NCBI GenBank assembly: GCA_002779455.1
Contig: PEWM01000083.1
Span: 1 to 8,740 of the forward strand
DNA length: 8,740 bases
Reading direction: 5' to 3'
From: Deltaproteobacteria bacterium CG07_land_8_20_14_0_80_60_11
Lineage (GTDB): Bacteria > Desulfobacterota > Desulfobaccia > Desulfobaccales > 0-14-0-80-60-11
The translations under genes were made by a program, and so were the position numbers. This document shows positions 1 through 5,703 of the stretch, in pieces. The stretch's first letter is position 1. Each line of letters opens with the position of its first letter. The notes under the pieces are model-generated. The model made no database searches and had not been told where the DNA came from. It saw only the letters and a program-made list of their open reading frames with translations.

Positions 1-935
1 TGGGGATGCTGGGCATGCACGGCACGTACTGCGCCAATATGGCCGTGTCCCAGGCTGACGTCCTGATCGCGGTGGGGGCCCGGTTCGACGACCGGGTGAC
101 CGGCAAGCTATCGGAGTTCGCCCCCCACGCCAAGATTGTGCATATCGACATCGACCCCAGCTCCATCAGTAAGAACGTACAGGTGGATATCCCCATCGTG
201 GGCGACTGCAAGGATACGCTGGGGCAGCTCAACGAACTGTTGGAGGACAAACCCGTCCGGGATTGGGCGGAACTGCGCCGGCCCTGGCTGGACACCGTCA
301 ACGAATGGAGCACGACCCATCCCCTGACCTACACCTGGGACGACAAGGTCATCAAGCCCCAATTCGTCGTCGAGAAGCTCTATGAGCTCACCCAGGGGGA
401 GGCCTACATCACCACCGAGGTCGGGCAGAACCAGATGTGGGCGGCCCAGTTTTATAAGTTCAGGCACCCGCGGCGTCTGATGACCTCCGGGGGGCTGGGG
501 GTCATGGGCTATGGGTTTCCCGCGGCCATGGGGGTGCAGTTGGCCAAGCCCGACGCCATCGTTATCGATATCGCCGGCGACGGCAGTATCCAGATGAATA
601 TCCAGGAGCTGATCACGGTGGTGGATAACGACTTGCCGGTGAAGATCGCCATCCTGAACAACTCCTTCCTGGGCATGGTGCGGCAGTGGCAGCAGTTGTT
701 TTACGGCCGGCGCTATAGCGCCACGCCCATGACGGCCCCCGATTTTGTCAAGCTGGCCGAAGCCTATGGCGCGGTGGGGCTCCGGGCCACCAAACCCGAG
801 GAAGTGGAGCCGGTGATCCGAGAGGCCCTCAACACCCGCCGGCCGGTGATCATGGACTTCAAAGTGGAACCGGAAGAGTGCGTCATGCCCATGGTGCCCG
901 CAGGGAAGGCCATGCACGAAATGTTACTGGCTTAG
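1..935 (+). CDS. ilvB: Acetolactate synthase large subunit, C-terminal part (5' truncated by window edge)
   Basis: This is the catalytic subunit of acetohydroxyacid synthase. It condenses pyruvate with pyruvate or 2-ketobutyrate, using thiamine diphosphate, as the first committed step of valine, leucine and isoleucine synthesis. The reading frame is open from the window edge (first full codon at 3) and ends in TAG at 933-935. Roughly 310 of the usual 560-590 residues are present: the middle FAD-binding domain (GARFDDRVTG near 84-113) and the C-terminal ThDP domain. The ThDP/Mg motif starts with GDGS at 576-587 and ends with the Asn-Asn pair at 657-662. The MVRQWQQ stretch carries the conserved Trp (687-689) of the herbicide-binding region. 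The ilvN Shine-Dalgarno overlaps the stop codon, so the two are one transcription unit. The true start lies outside the window. Identification is secure. Confidence 0.97.
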   Translation, partial: GMLGMHGTYCANMAVSQADVLIAVGARFDDRVTGKLSEFAPHAKIVHIDIDPSSISKNVQVDIPIVGDCKDTLGQLNELLEDKPVRDWAELRRPWLDTVNEWSTTHPLTYTWDDKVIKPQFVVEKLYELTQGEAYITTEVGQNQMWAAQFYKFRHPRRLMTSGGLGVMGYGFPAAMGVQLAKPDAIVIDIAGDGSIQMNIQELITVVDNDLPVKIAILNNSFLGMVRQWQQLFYGRRYSATPMTAPDFVKLAEAYGAVGLRATKPEEVEPVIREALNTRRPVIMDFKVEPEECVMPMVPAGKAMHEMLLA

Positions 936-944
936 GAGGGGAAG

Positions 945-1445
945 ATGGATCCGAAGAAGGAGCCGCGACATACCATAGCAGTGTGGGTGGATAATTCTCC
1001 CGGGGTGCTCTCCCGGGTTACCGGCCTGTTCAGCGGCCGGGGCTTCAATATCGAAAGCCTGTGCGTGGCCGAAACCATGGACCCGGAGGTGTCCCGGATC
1101 ACCATCGTGTCCACCGGGGATGAGCAGATCACCGAGCAGATCATCAAGCAGCTCCACAAGCTCATCAACATCATCAAGGTGGTCGATTTAAGCGAACTGG
1201 AACACGTGGAGCGGGAGATGGTCCTGATCCGGGTGAAGGCCGAGGACAAGTCACGGGCCGAGGTCTTGCGCATTGCCGATATTTTCCGCTGCCGGGTGGT
1301 GGACGTCAGCGCCAGCACCTATACCCTGGAGATCACCGGCAACCACGAAAAAATCCGGGCGGTGCTGGATCTGTTGAAAAATCACGGCATCCAGGAAGTC
1401 GCCCGGACCGGTACCCTGGCCATCCATCGGAGCAAGAAGGAGTGA
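945..1445 (+). CDS. ilvN: Acetolactate synthase small (regulatory) subunit
   Basis: This is the regulatory subunit that activates IlvB and confers valine feedback inhibition. The 166-residue product matches the usual length of about 160-170. An N-terminal ACT domain (about residues 9-82) is followed by a C-terminal ferredoxin-like domain typical of the IlvH/IlvN family (HVEREMVLIRVKA at about 86-98, then VARTGTLAIHR near the end). By alignment from memory, residues Asn17, Gly20 and Asn35 fall where E. coli IlvH has Asn11, Gly14 and Asn29, the valine-site residues. The subunit is therefore probably feedback-sensitive; this is an inference. AGGAGGG at 934-940 precedes the ATG by 4 bases and overlaps the ilvB stop. 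The symbol could equally be ilvH, since the names are used interchangeably outside enterobacteria. Confidence 0.96.
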   Translation: MDPKKEPRHTIAVWVDNSPGVLSRVTGLFSGRGFNIESLCVAETMDPEVSRITIVSTGDEQITEQIIKQLHKLINIIKVVDLSELEHVEREMVLIRVKAEDKSRAEVLRIADIFRCRVVDVSASTYTLEITGNHEKIRAVLDLLKNHGIQEVARTGTLAIHRSKKE

Positions 1446-1464
1446 ATCACTAAAAGAGTACGCC

Positions 1465-2202
1465 ATGACCGAAGTCAGCGGCAAGCTTATGGACAGCCTC
1501 AAAGCGGTGATCTTCCCGGAACTGGCTGCTATCCGGGAGATGCAGACTACCATTCTGGCGCGTCTGGACGTTATCGATAAGCGCTTTGAAAATGTTGACC
1601 AACGGTTTCAAAATGTTGAGAAACGCTTTGACGGTCTAGAAAAGCGTCTAGACGACCTCAGGAGCGACATGAATCAGCGGTTTGGCGACATGAATCAGCG
1701 GTTTGCCGAACTACGTTCCGACTGGGATCAGCGTTTTGTCGAACTGCGGTCTGACTGGGATAAGCGGTTTACCGAATTACGCTCCGACACCGATAAGCAC
1801 ATGTCCGATTTTCGCGCCGAACTCGACAAACGGCTGGGAGATTTACATGCCCGGGTTGAAGATCTGCGAACCGATATGAATGCCCGGGCTGAAGCCCTGC
1901 GGGCCGATATAAACGCCCGGTTCACCGAGGGCCGCACCGATCTCAACAAGCGATTGGATGACTTGCGTGCGGATATCAGTTTTCGCCTGGAAGTCAATGC
2001 CGCCCGGTATAGGCGGACAGAAGACGACTTGAGGTATATGAGAGATAACAAAGTTGTGGAAACCATTCAGCGGCACGATGAGTTGCTTGTGCATCTGCAA
2101 CGAGATCTTAGCGAAACCAGCGACCGGATTAGGGCAATCGAACAGAAATCCCTGAAAAGAATGTCCAAAAAATTGACTGAGGTCAAGCAATCCGACGGTT
2201 GA
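1465..2202 (+). CDS. Coiled-coil protein of unknown function with 7/11-residue repeats
   Basis: I do not recognise a named family for this 245-residue protein. A short N-terminal segment (1-39) leads into a long, highly charged helical region. There, Arg-Phe/Leu pairs recur at residues 40, 47, 54, 61, 72, 79, 90 and 101. The register continues more loosely at 112, 123, 134, 145, 156, 163 and 174, so the steps are only 7 or 11. Such heptad/hendecad mixing is typical of long rod-like coiled coils and of apolipoprotein-like amphipathic helices. A non-repetitive, still helical tail follows (about 175-245). There is no signal peptide, membrane segment, cysteine or catalytic motif. It starts 19 bases after ilvN with only a weak ribosome site (AAAAGAG, about 1451-1457), so it may be read through from ilvBN. 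It separates ilvN from ilvC, which are usually adjacent, and its A+T is higher (25 G+C of 60 at 1561-1620). A structural or scaffolding role is only a guess. Confidence 0.85.
   Translation: MTEVSGKLMDSLKAVIFPELAAIREMQTTILARLDVIDKRFENVDQRFQNVEKRFDGLEKRLDDLRSDMNQRFGDMNQRFAELRSDWDQRFVELRSDWDKRFTELRSDTDKHMSDFRAELDKRLGDLHARVEDLRTDMNARAEALRADINARFTEGRTDLNKRLDDLRADISFRLEVNAARYRRTEDDLRYMRDNKVVETIQRHDELLVHLQRDLSETSDRIRAIEQKSLKRMSKKLTEVKQSDG
1582..1983 (+). repeat. In-frame tandem array of 21- and 33-base units (7- and 11-codon repeats)
   Basis: Units begin at 1582, 1603, 1624, 1645, 1678, 1699, 1732, 1765, 1798, 1831, 1864, 1897, 1930 and 1951, giving lengths 21, 21, 21, 33, 21, 33 (seven times), 21, 33. 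Early units begin CGN-TTT and end in a Gln or Lys codon. The three 33-base units at 1699-1797 are closely similar, and later units are degenerate. All lengths are multiples of three, so growth or loss of units keeps the frame. Confidence 0.85.
1664..1705 (+). repeat. Perfect 21-base tandem duplication inside the coiled-coil gene
   Basis: Positions 1664-1684 and 1685-1705 are identical across all 21 bases. Each copy encodes one 7-residue step (DMNQRFG/A). Neighbouring units differ at synonymous sites while these do not, which points to a recent duplication or gene-conversion event. Confidence 0.85.
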
Positions 2203-2232
2203 GAGCAAAATGTAGACACCGCCCACCATGAT

Positions 2233-2262
2233 TTGAGATTTCGCCGAGGTTTTAAAGATAAT
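2233..2262 (+). promoter_or_regulatory. Candidate sigma-70 promoter for ilvC
   Basis: TTGAGA at 2233-2238 and GATAAT at 2257-2262 are separated by 18 bases, each one mismatch from the -35/-10 consensus. Transcription would begin near 2269, leaving a leader of about 38 bases before the ATG at 2307. This would let ilvC be expressed independently of the repeat gene upstream. It is a pattern match only. Confidence 0.45.
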
Positions 2263-2306
2263 CCAGGCGGCCCGTGCCCGCCCGACATAAGGGGGAAAAT
2301 TATACC

Positions 2307-3299
2307 ATGAAAATGTACTACGATGCGGATGCGGATTTGGGTCTGTTAAAAGGCAAAAAAGTGGCCATCATCGGGTTCGGCTCCCAGGGCCACGCCCAGG
2401 CGCTCAATCTGAGGGACAGCGGCGTGGACGTGGTGGTGTCCGAAGTCCCGGGGACTCCTAATTATGACCTGGCGGTGAAGTACGGCTTCAAGCCGGTCTC
2501 CGCCGCCAAGGCCGCGGCCGCCGCCCAGGTGGTGCAGATCCTGACCCAGGACCACGTCCAGGCCAGCCTGTATGAAAACGACCTGAAGCCCCACATGGGC
2601 GCGGGCAAGACGCTGCTCTTCTCCCACGGCTTTAACATCCATTTCGGCCAGATCGTGCCCGGACCGGGCATCGACGTGATCATGGTGGCCCCCAAGGGCC
2701 CCGGCCACCTGGTGCGCAGCGAATACGAGAAAGGCGCCGGCGTTCCCTGCCTGGTGGCGGTGGAGCAGGACGCCTCGGGTAAGGCCCTGGCCACCGCCCT
2801 GGCTTATGCCAAGGGCATCGGGGCCACCCGGGCCGGGGTGTTGGAGACTTCCTTCCGGGAAGAGACCGAAACCGACCTCTTCGGCGAGCAGGCCGTGCTC
2901 TGCGGCGGCGTCTCCGAGCTGGTCAAGGCCGGCTTCGACACCCTGGTGGAGGCGGGCTACGCCCCGGAGATCGCCTATTTCGAATGCTTCCATGAACTGA
3001 AGCTGATCGTGGACCTGTTCTATCAGGGCGGCCTCGAATACATGCGCTATTCCGTGTCCGACACCGCGGAGTACGGCGACTACACCCGGGGGCCGCGCAT
3101 CATCACCGAAGAGACCCGGGAGGAGATGCGCCAGATCCTCTATGAGGTGCAGACCGGCGAGTTCGCCAAGGAGTGGATCCTGGAAAACCAGGCCCGGCGC
3201 CCGGTGTTCAACGCCTTAAGGCGCCAGGAGGCGGAGCACCCCATCGAGGCGGTGGGGAAGAAGCTGCGCTCCATGATGGGCTGGCTGAAGCGCAAGTAG
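2307..3299 (+). CDS. ilvC: Ketol-acid reductoisomerase, class I (short form)
   Basis: The enzyme isomerises and reduces 2-acetolactate or 2-aceto-2-hydroxybutyrate to the dihydroxy acids, using Mg2+ and NAD(P)H. The product is 330 residues, as expected for class I. An N-terminal Rossmann domain with GFGSQGHA (23-30) is followed by the knotted helical domain. Metal-binding Asp190 and Glu194 lie in ETDLFGEQ, further conserved acids in FECFHELK, and His107 in FSHGFNI. I chose ATG 2307 because AAGGGGGA (2289-2296) precedes it and the protein aligns from MKMYYD; an in-frame GTG at 2274 would add 11 atypical residues. Oddity: the loop after beta-2 reads VSEVPGTPNYDLA rather than the common VGLRxGSxSxxKA. 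It lacks the phosphate-binding Arg and has Glu46 after the strand, which suggests NADH preference (inference). A hairpin terminator follows. Confidence 0.96.
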   Translation: MKMYYDADADLGLLKGKKVAIIGFGSQGHAQALNLRDSGVDVVVSEVPGTPNYDLAVKYGFKPVSAAKAAAAAQVVQILTQDHVQASLYENDLKPHMGAGKTLLFSHGFNIHFGQIVPGPGIDVIMVAPKGPGHLVRSEYEKGAGVPCLVAVEQDASGKALATALAYAKGIGATRAGVLETSFREETETDLFGEQAVLCGGVSELVKAGFDTLVEAGYAPEIAYFECFHELKLIVDLFYQGGLEYMRYSVSDTAEYGDYTRGPRIITEETREEMRQILYEVQTGEFAKEWILENQARRPVFNALRRQEAEHPIEAVGKKLRSMMGWLKRK

Positions 3300-3323
3300 C
3301 ACAGGGCTAAGAAAACACCGATG

Positions 3324-3369
3324 AAAAGGCGGAAGGGAAAATACTGGTCGCCTTTCGCCTTTTCTTTTA
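3324..3369 (+). terminator. Rho-independent terminator after ilvC
   Basis: The left arm at 3324-3336 pairs with the right arm at 3351-3363 over 13 base pairs, one of them G-U, around a 14-base loop. The right arm ends in TTTT and is followed by CTTTT, giving a broken T tract. It lies 24 bases past the ilvC stop. Confidence 0.75.
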
Positions 3370-3373
3370 AAAT

Positions 3374-3379
3374 TATAAT
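3374..3379 (+). promoter_or_regulatory. Candidate -10 box for the TIR gene pair
   Basis: A perfect TATAAT lies immediately downstream of the ilvC terminator. No good -35 hexamer is visible at 16-18 bases upstream, where the terminator arm lies, so the promoter may be weak or activator-dependent. A start near 3386 would give a leader of about 23 bases to the ATG at 3409. Confidence 0.4.
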
Positions 3380-3408
3380 GCTTGTTGGGGAATCAGGTTG
3401 GGGTGGAG

Positions 3409-3837
3409 ATGTCTGACTCTGACGCTGGAAGGCTGGTTTTTATAAGCCACTCTGGGGAAGATACCTGGGTGGCTGGACAAATAGCCGGGAAAATTTCAGA
3501 TTGCAGGGCCACACCCTTTTTGGACGAAGCTGATGTTGACGTTGGTGATGAATTCGAAGAAAAAATCCTCAAATTTTTAGAAAAGGCTGATGAACTTATC
3601 GTCCTCTTTACACCTTGGTCTTTTGAGAGGCGTTATGTTTGGGCTGAGATAGGCGTTGCTTGGTTTCGCAGGATACCTATTATTGTCGTTCTCCATGGAA
3701 TCACCGTAACAGAATTTCAAACCCACCCTAATGCGCCAATTTTTCTGAAAAAACGTGATATGATTAAGCTTAATGACATCGACCAATACTTTGACCAACT
3801 TGGTGATCGGGTATCACTAAGGAGGAAAGATGGCTAA
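3409..3837 (+). CDS. TIR-domain protein, TIR-only (first of pair)
   Basis: The 142-residue product is almost entirely one TIR domain. Strand A is LVFISHSGED (9-18). A BB-loop-like segment FLDEADVDVGDEF spans 37-49, followed by helix and strand ADELIVLFTPWS (60-71). Glu80 lies in VWAEIGVAW, the position expected for the NADase catalytic glutamate. The next strand is IPIIVVLHG, with a further alpha/beta tail. TIR domains of this kind cleave NAD+ or make cyclic ADP-ribose signals in anti-phage systems such as Thoeris; activity here is inferred. There is no sensor, TPR, STING, membrane or second domain. I took ATG 3409 because an in-frame TTG at 3382 would lie upstream of the predicted transcript start; GTG 3403 is also possible. 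It overlaps the next gene by 8 bases. Composition is AT-rich against its neighbours (22 G+C of 60 at 3721-3780). Confidence 0.85.
   Translation: MSDSDAGRLVFISHSGEDTWVAGQIAGKISDCRATPFLDEADVDVGDEFEEKILKFLEKADELIVLFTPWSFERRYVWAEIGVAWFRRIPIIVVLHGITVTEFQTHPNAPIFLKKRDMIKLNDIDQYFDQLGDRVSLRRKDG
3819..3826 (+). promoter_or_regulatory. Strong Shine-Dalgarno for the second TIR gene, inside the first
   Basis: AAGGAGGA lies within the last codons of the upstream TIR gene, 3 bases before ATG 3830. It fixes the start of the second gene and implies coupled translation of the pair. Confidence 0.8.
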
Positions 3838-4231
3838 GAAAAGTAAGTACGACATTTTCATCTCTTCTTCCTCCAAAATGGATAGGGTTTGGGTGAATGA
3901 ATTTGTATCGGCGCTCAAGGAAGCGGGCATTACAAATTTTTTCGAGATTGGAGACATGAAACCAGGAGAGCGCTGGCAAGAACAAATGCAGGAGGCCCTG
4001 AGAGACAGCCGCACCTTTGTTCTTATACTCAGTGGGCCTGGCGATGTTAGCCCCTGGATCTCATTTGAACTAGGTGTTGCCTTAGCAGACCGGAAAAAGA
4101 TCATCCCGGTTGTTTCTGAAGAGATCGACTGGAAGAAAATAGACCCCATACTAGCAAAATTCCAGTTTCTCAAAGAATCTTCGGGCAGAGAAGCCGGAAA
4201 AAAGGTTGCTGAAATACTTGAAGAAAATTGA
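3830..4231 (+). CDS. TIR-domain protein, TIR-only (second of pair)
   Basis: The 133-residue product is a second, divergent TIR domain. Strand A is YDIFISSSSK (7-16), helix A is WVNEFVSALKEAG, and the BB-loop-like region is GDMKPGERW (41-49). The next strand is TFVLILS (62-68). Glu80 in SPWISFELGVAL sits at the putative catalytic position and is followed by KKIIPVV. The W-x3-E-x-G-V-A pattern and the later I-I-x-V-V strand are shared with the upstream protein, but overall similarity is low. The two are therefore paralogous partners or independent family members rather than a recent duplication. It has a strong ribosome site and an 8-base overlap with the first TIR gene. Its last 26 bases overlap the psd frame. 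No effector or sensor domain is present. A defence or NAD+-signalling role, perhaps as a heteromer, is inferred from the family and not shown. Confidence 0.85.
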   Translation: MAKKSKYDIFISSSSKMDRVWVNEFVSALKEAGITNFFEIGDMKPGERWQEQMQEALRDSRTFVLILSGPGDVSPWISFELGVALADRKKIIPVVSEEIDWKKIDPILAKFQFLKESSGREAGKKVAEILEEN

Positions 4232-4901
4232 CAAGCAAGAAAAATCTGGGTGGAACCTCATCGCCGCCCAGGGTTATCCCTTTATCCTGGCCGGGGTGGT
4301 CCTGATCTTCCTGGGGGTGATCGGCGGCTGGCCCTGGATCACCGTTTTGGGGGTCGTGTCCGGCGGATTTTTCGCCTATTTTTTCCGGGACCCGGAGCGG
4401 GATATCCCACCGGAGCCCGGGGTAATCGTCTCCCCGGCGGACGGCAAGGTAGTCCGGGTGGACGAAGTGCCGGCCTGGCAGGATTATCCGGAGTCGGCCA
4501 AGCGGGTGGCTATTTTCATGAACGTCTTCGACGTGCACGTCAACCGGGCCCCGGTGGCGGGCGCCGTCGCCGCCATCGCCCATCGCCCGGGCCGGTTCAA
4601 GGCGGCCTTTTACGAGGAAGCGGCGCAACAGAATGAACAGCGCTTGACTTTGCTTGAGAGTAATGCAGGTCACCCGGTGCTGGTGGTGCAGATTGCCGGG
4701 CTGTTGGCCCGGCGCATCCTCGGCTGGGTGCAACCGGGCCAGCCCCTGGGCCGGGGCGAGCGCCTAGGAATGATTTGTTTCGGTTCACGGGTGGATGTTT
4801 ATCTGCCGCGGGAAACCGAAATCCAGGTGCAGGTGGGCGACCGCCTGAAAGCCGGGAGCAGCATCATCGGGAGGTGGCATGAGTTTCCGCCGCAGACGTA
4901 A
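4206..4901 (+). CDS. psd: Phosphatidylserine decarboxylase proenzyme (short type)
   Basis: A membrane-associated pyruvoyl enzyme that decarboxylates phosphatidylserine to phosphatidylethanolamine. The frame gives up to 231 residues, close to the short bacterial/archaeal-type family. A hydrophobic hairpin (about 26-60) precedes the hallmark YFFRDPERD (58-66) and SPADGKV (76-82). His111 lies in FDVHVNRAP. The self-cleavage and pyruvoyl site is Gly193-Ser194 in FGSR (Ser codon 4785-4787), giving an alpha chain of about 38 residues. Cys191 replaces the Arg I would expect in MIRFGSR. The start is uncertain. No ATG or GTG exists in frame before the membrane segment, and the only options are TTG 4206, CTG 4209 or TTG 4218, all inside the TIR gene. 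Residues before about Ser14 look like read-in from that gene. The 3' end overlaps pssA by 23 bases. Confidence 0.93.
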   Translation: MLKYLKKIDKQEKSGWNLIAAQGYPFILAGVVLIFLGVIGGWPWITVLGVVSGGFFAYFFRDPERDIPPEPGVIVSPADGKVVRVDEVPAWQDYPESAKRVAIFMNVFDVHVNRAPVAGAVAAIAHRPGRFKAAFYEEAAQQNEQRLTLLESNAGHPVLVVQIAGLLARRILGWVQPGQPLGRGERLGMICFGSRVDVYLPRETEIQVQVGDRLKAGSSIIGRWHEFPPQT

Positions 4902-5703
4902 AAAGAAAGCCAGGCGCCGCTTTCGGGGCGTCTACCTGCTGCCCAACCTGATCACCACCGGGAGCCTGTTCGCCGGGTTCTATGCCATTGTGGCCGCCAT
5001 GGACGGCCGGTTCTACGCCGCGGCCTGGGCCATTCTGATAGCCTTGATCCTGGATGGTCTGGACGGCCGCATCGCCCGGATGACCAAGACCACCTCCGGT
5101 TTCGGGGTGCAATACGATTCCCTGGCCGATCTCGTGGCTTTTGGGGTGGCCCCGGCCATCCTGGTCTACCTCTGGGCCTTGAAGGATTTCAAGCAGTTTG
5201 GTTGGGCCGCGGCCTTTCTCTTCGTGGTTTGCGGGGCCCTCCGGCTGGCCCGCTTTAATGTGCAAACGGGCTCCATTGACCCCCGCTACTTTAACGGCCT
5301 GCCCATCCCGGCAGCCGCCGTGATGGTGGCCAGCGTAGTGGCGTTTTACACTGAACTGGGCGAATTCGCGCCGGAACGCTCCAAGTTCATCCTGGTAATA
5401 ATGTACGTCCTGTCTTTTCTCATGGTGAGCAACATCAAGTACATCAGCTTTAAGAAGGTTGAGCTCTTCCGGCGTCACCCCTTTCATACCCTGGTGGGCC
5501 TGGTCTTGATCTTCGTGGTGGTGGCCACCGCACCCAATATCATGGGGTTTGTGCTCATGTCGGCTTATGTGGTCTCGGGGCCCATCAGCACCTTTATCTA
5601 TCATCGCCGGGCCGCGTTGGCGGCTAAAGGAGAAAGTGAGACCCAGCTCCCGAAGCCTACCAGCTCTCAGGGTTTTGACCTGGGAGGCGGGGGAGAGGCT
5701 TGA
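4879..5703 (+). CDS. pssA: CDP-diacylglycerol--serine O-phosphatidyltransferase
   Basis: An integral membrane enzyme that joins CDP-diacylglycerol and serine to make phosphatidylserine, the substrate of the Psd encoded just upstream. The 274-residue protein has the complete CDP-alcohol phosphotransferase signature: Asp59, Asp62-Gly63, Ala66-Arg67, Gly76, Asp80 and Asp84. These have the canonical spacing DxxDGxxAR-x8-G-x3-D-x3-D. It starts with a strongly basic cytoplasmic tail (Arg/Lys at most of residues 4-16) and PNLITTGSLFAGF. Roughly seven or eight hydrophobic segments are spread to about residue 250. A polar tail ends in a glycine-rich stretch. ATG 4879 is preceded by GGGAGG (4869-4874). 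It overlaps psd by 23 bases, so the two are translationally coupled. The length and motif fit the bacterial type II (membrane) enzyme rather than the E. coli PLD-type PssA. Confidence 0.95.
   Translation: MSFRRRRKKKARRRFRGVYLLPNLITTGSLFAGFYAIVAAMDGRFYAAAWAILIALILDGLDGRIARMTKTTSGFGVQYDSLADLVAFGVAPAILVYLWALKDFKQFGWAAAFLFVVCGALRLARFNVQTGSIDPRYFNGLPIPAAAVMVASVVAFYTELGEFAPERSKFILVIMYVLSFLMVSNIKYISFKKVELFRRHPFHTLVGLVLIFVVVATAPNIMGFVLMSAYVVSGPISTFIYHRRAALAAKGESETQLPKPTSSQGFDLGGGGEA

Noticed and set aside
108..917. Minus-strand open frame opposite ilvB
   Set aside because: Shadow of the well-supported ilvB frame, with no ribosome site or recognisable domain.
1582..1983. CRISPR array
   Set aside because: The repeats abut without unique spacers, lie within an open frame and have 7/11-codon periodicity, so they are protein repeats.
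2274..2306. GTG start extending IlvC by 11 residues
   Set aside because: The extra residues are atypical for KARI, the ribosome site fits ATG 2307, and the predicted transcript start (about 2269) would leave almost no leader.
3382..3408. TTG start extending the first TIR gene by 9 codons
   Set aside because: It would lie upstream of or at the transcription start predicted from TATAAT 3374-3379, and it adds no conserved TIR sequence.
4854..4862. Gly-Ser-Ser (217-219) in Psd as the pyruvoyl site
   Set aside because: Short-type Psd enzymes are processed at the FGSR motif, here Gly193-Ser194. Cleavage at 217/218 would leave only a 14-residue alpha chain.
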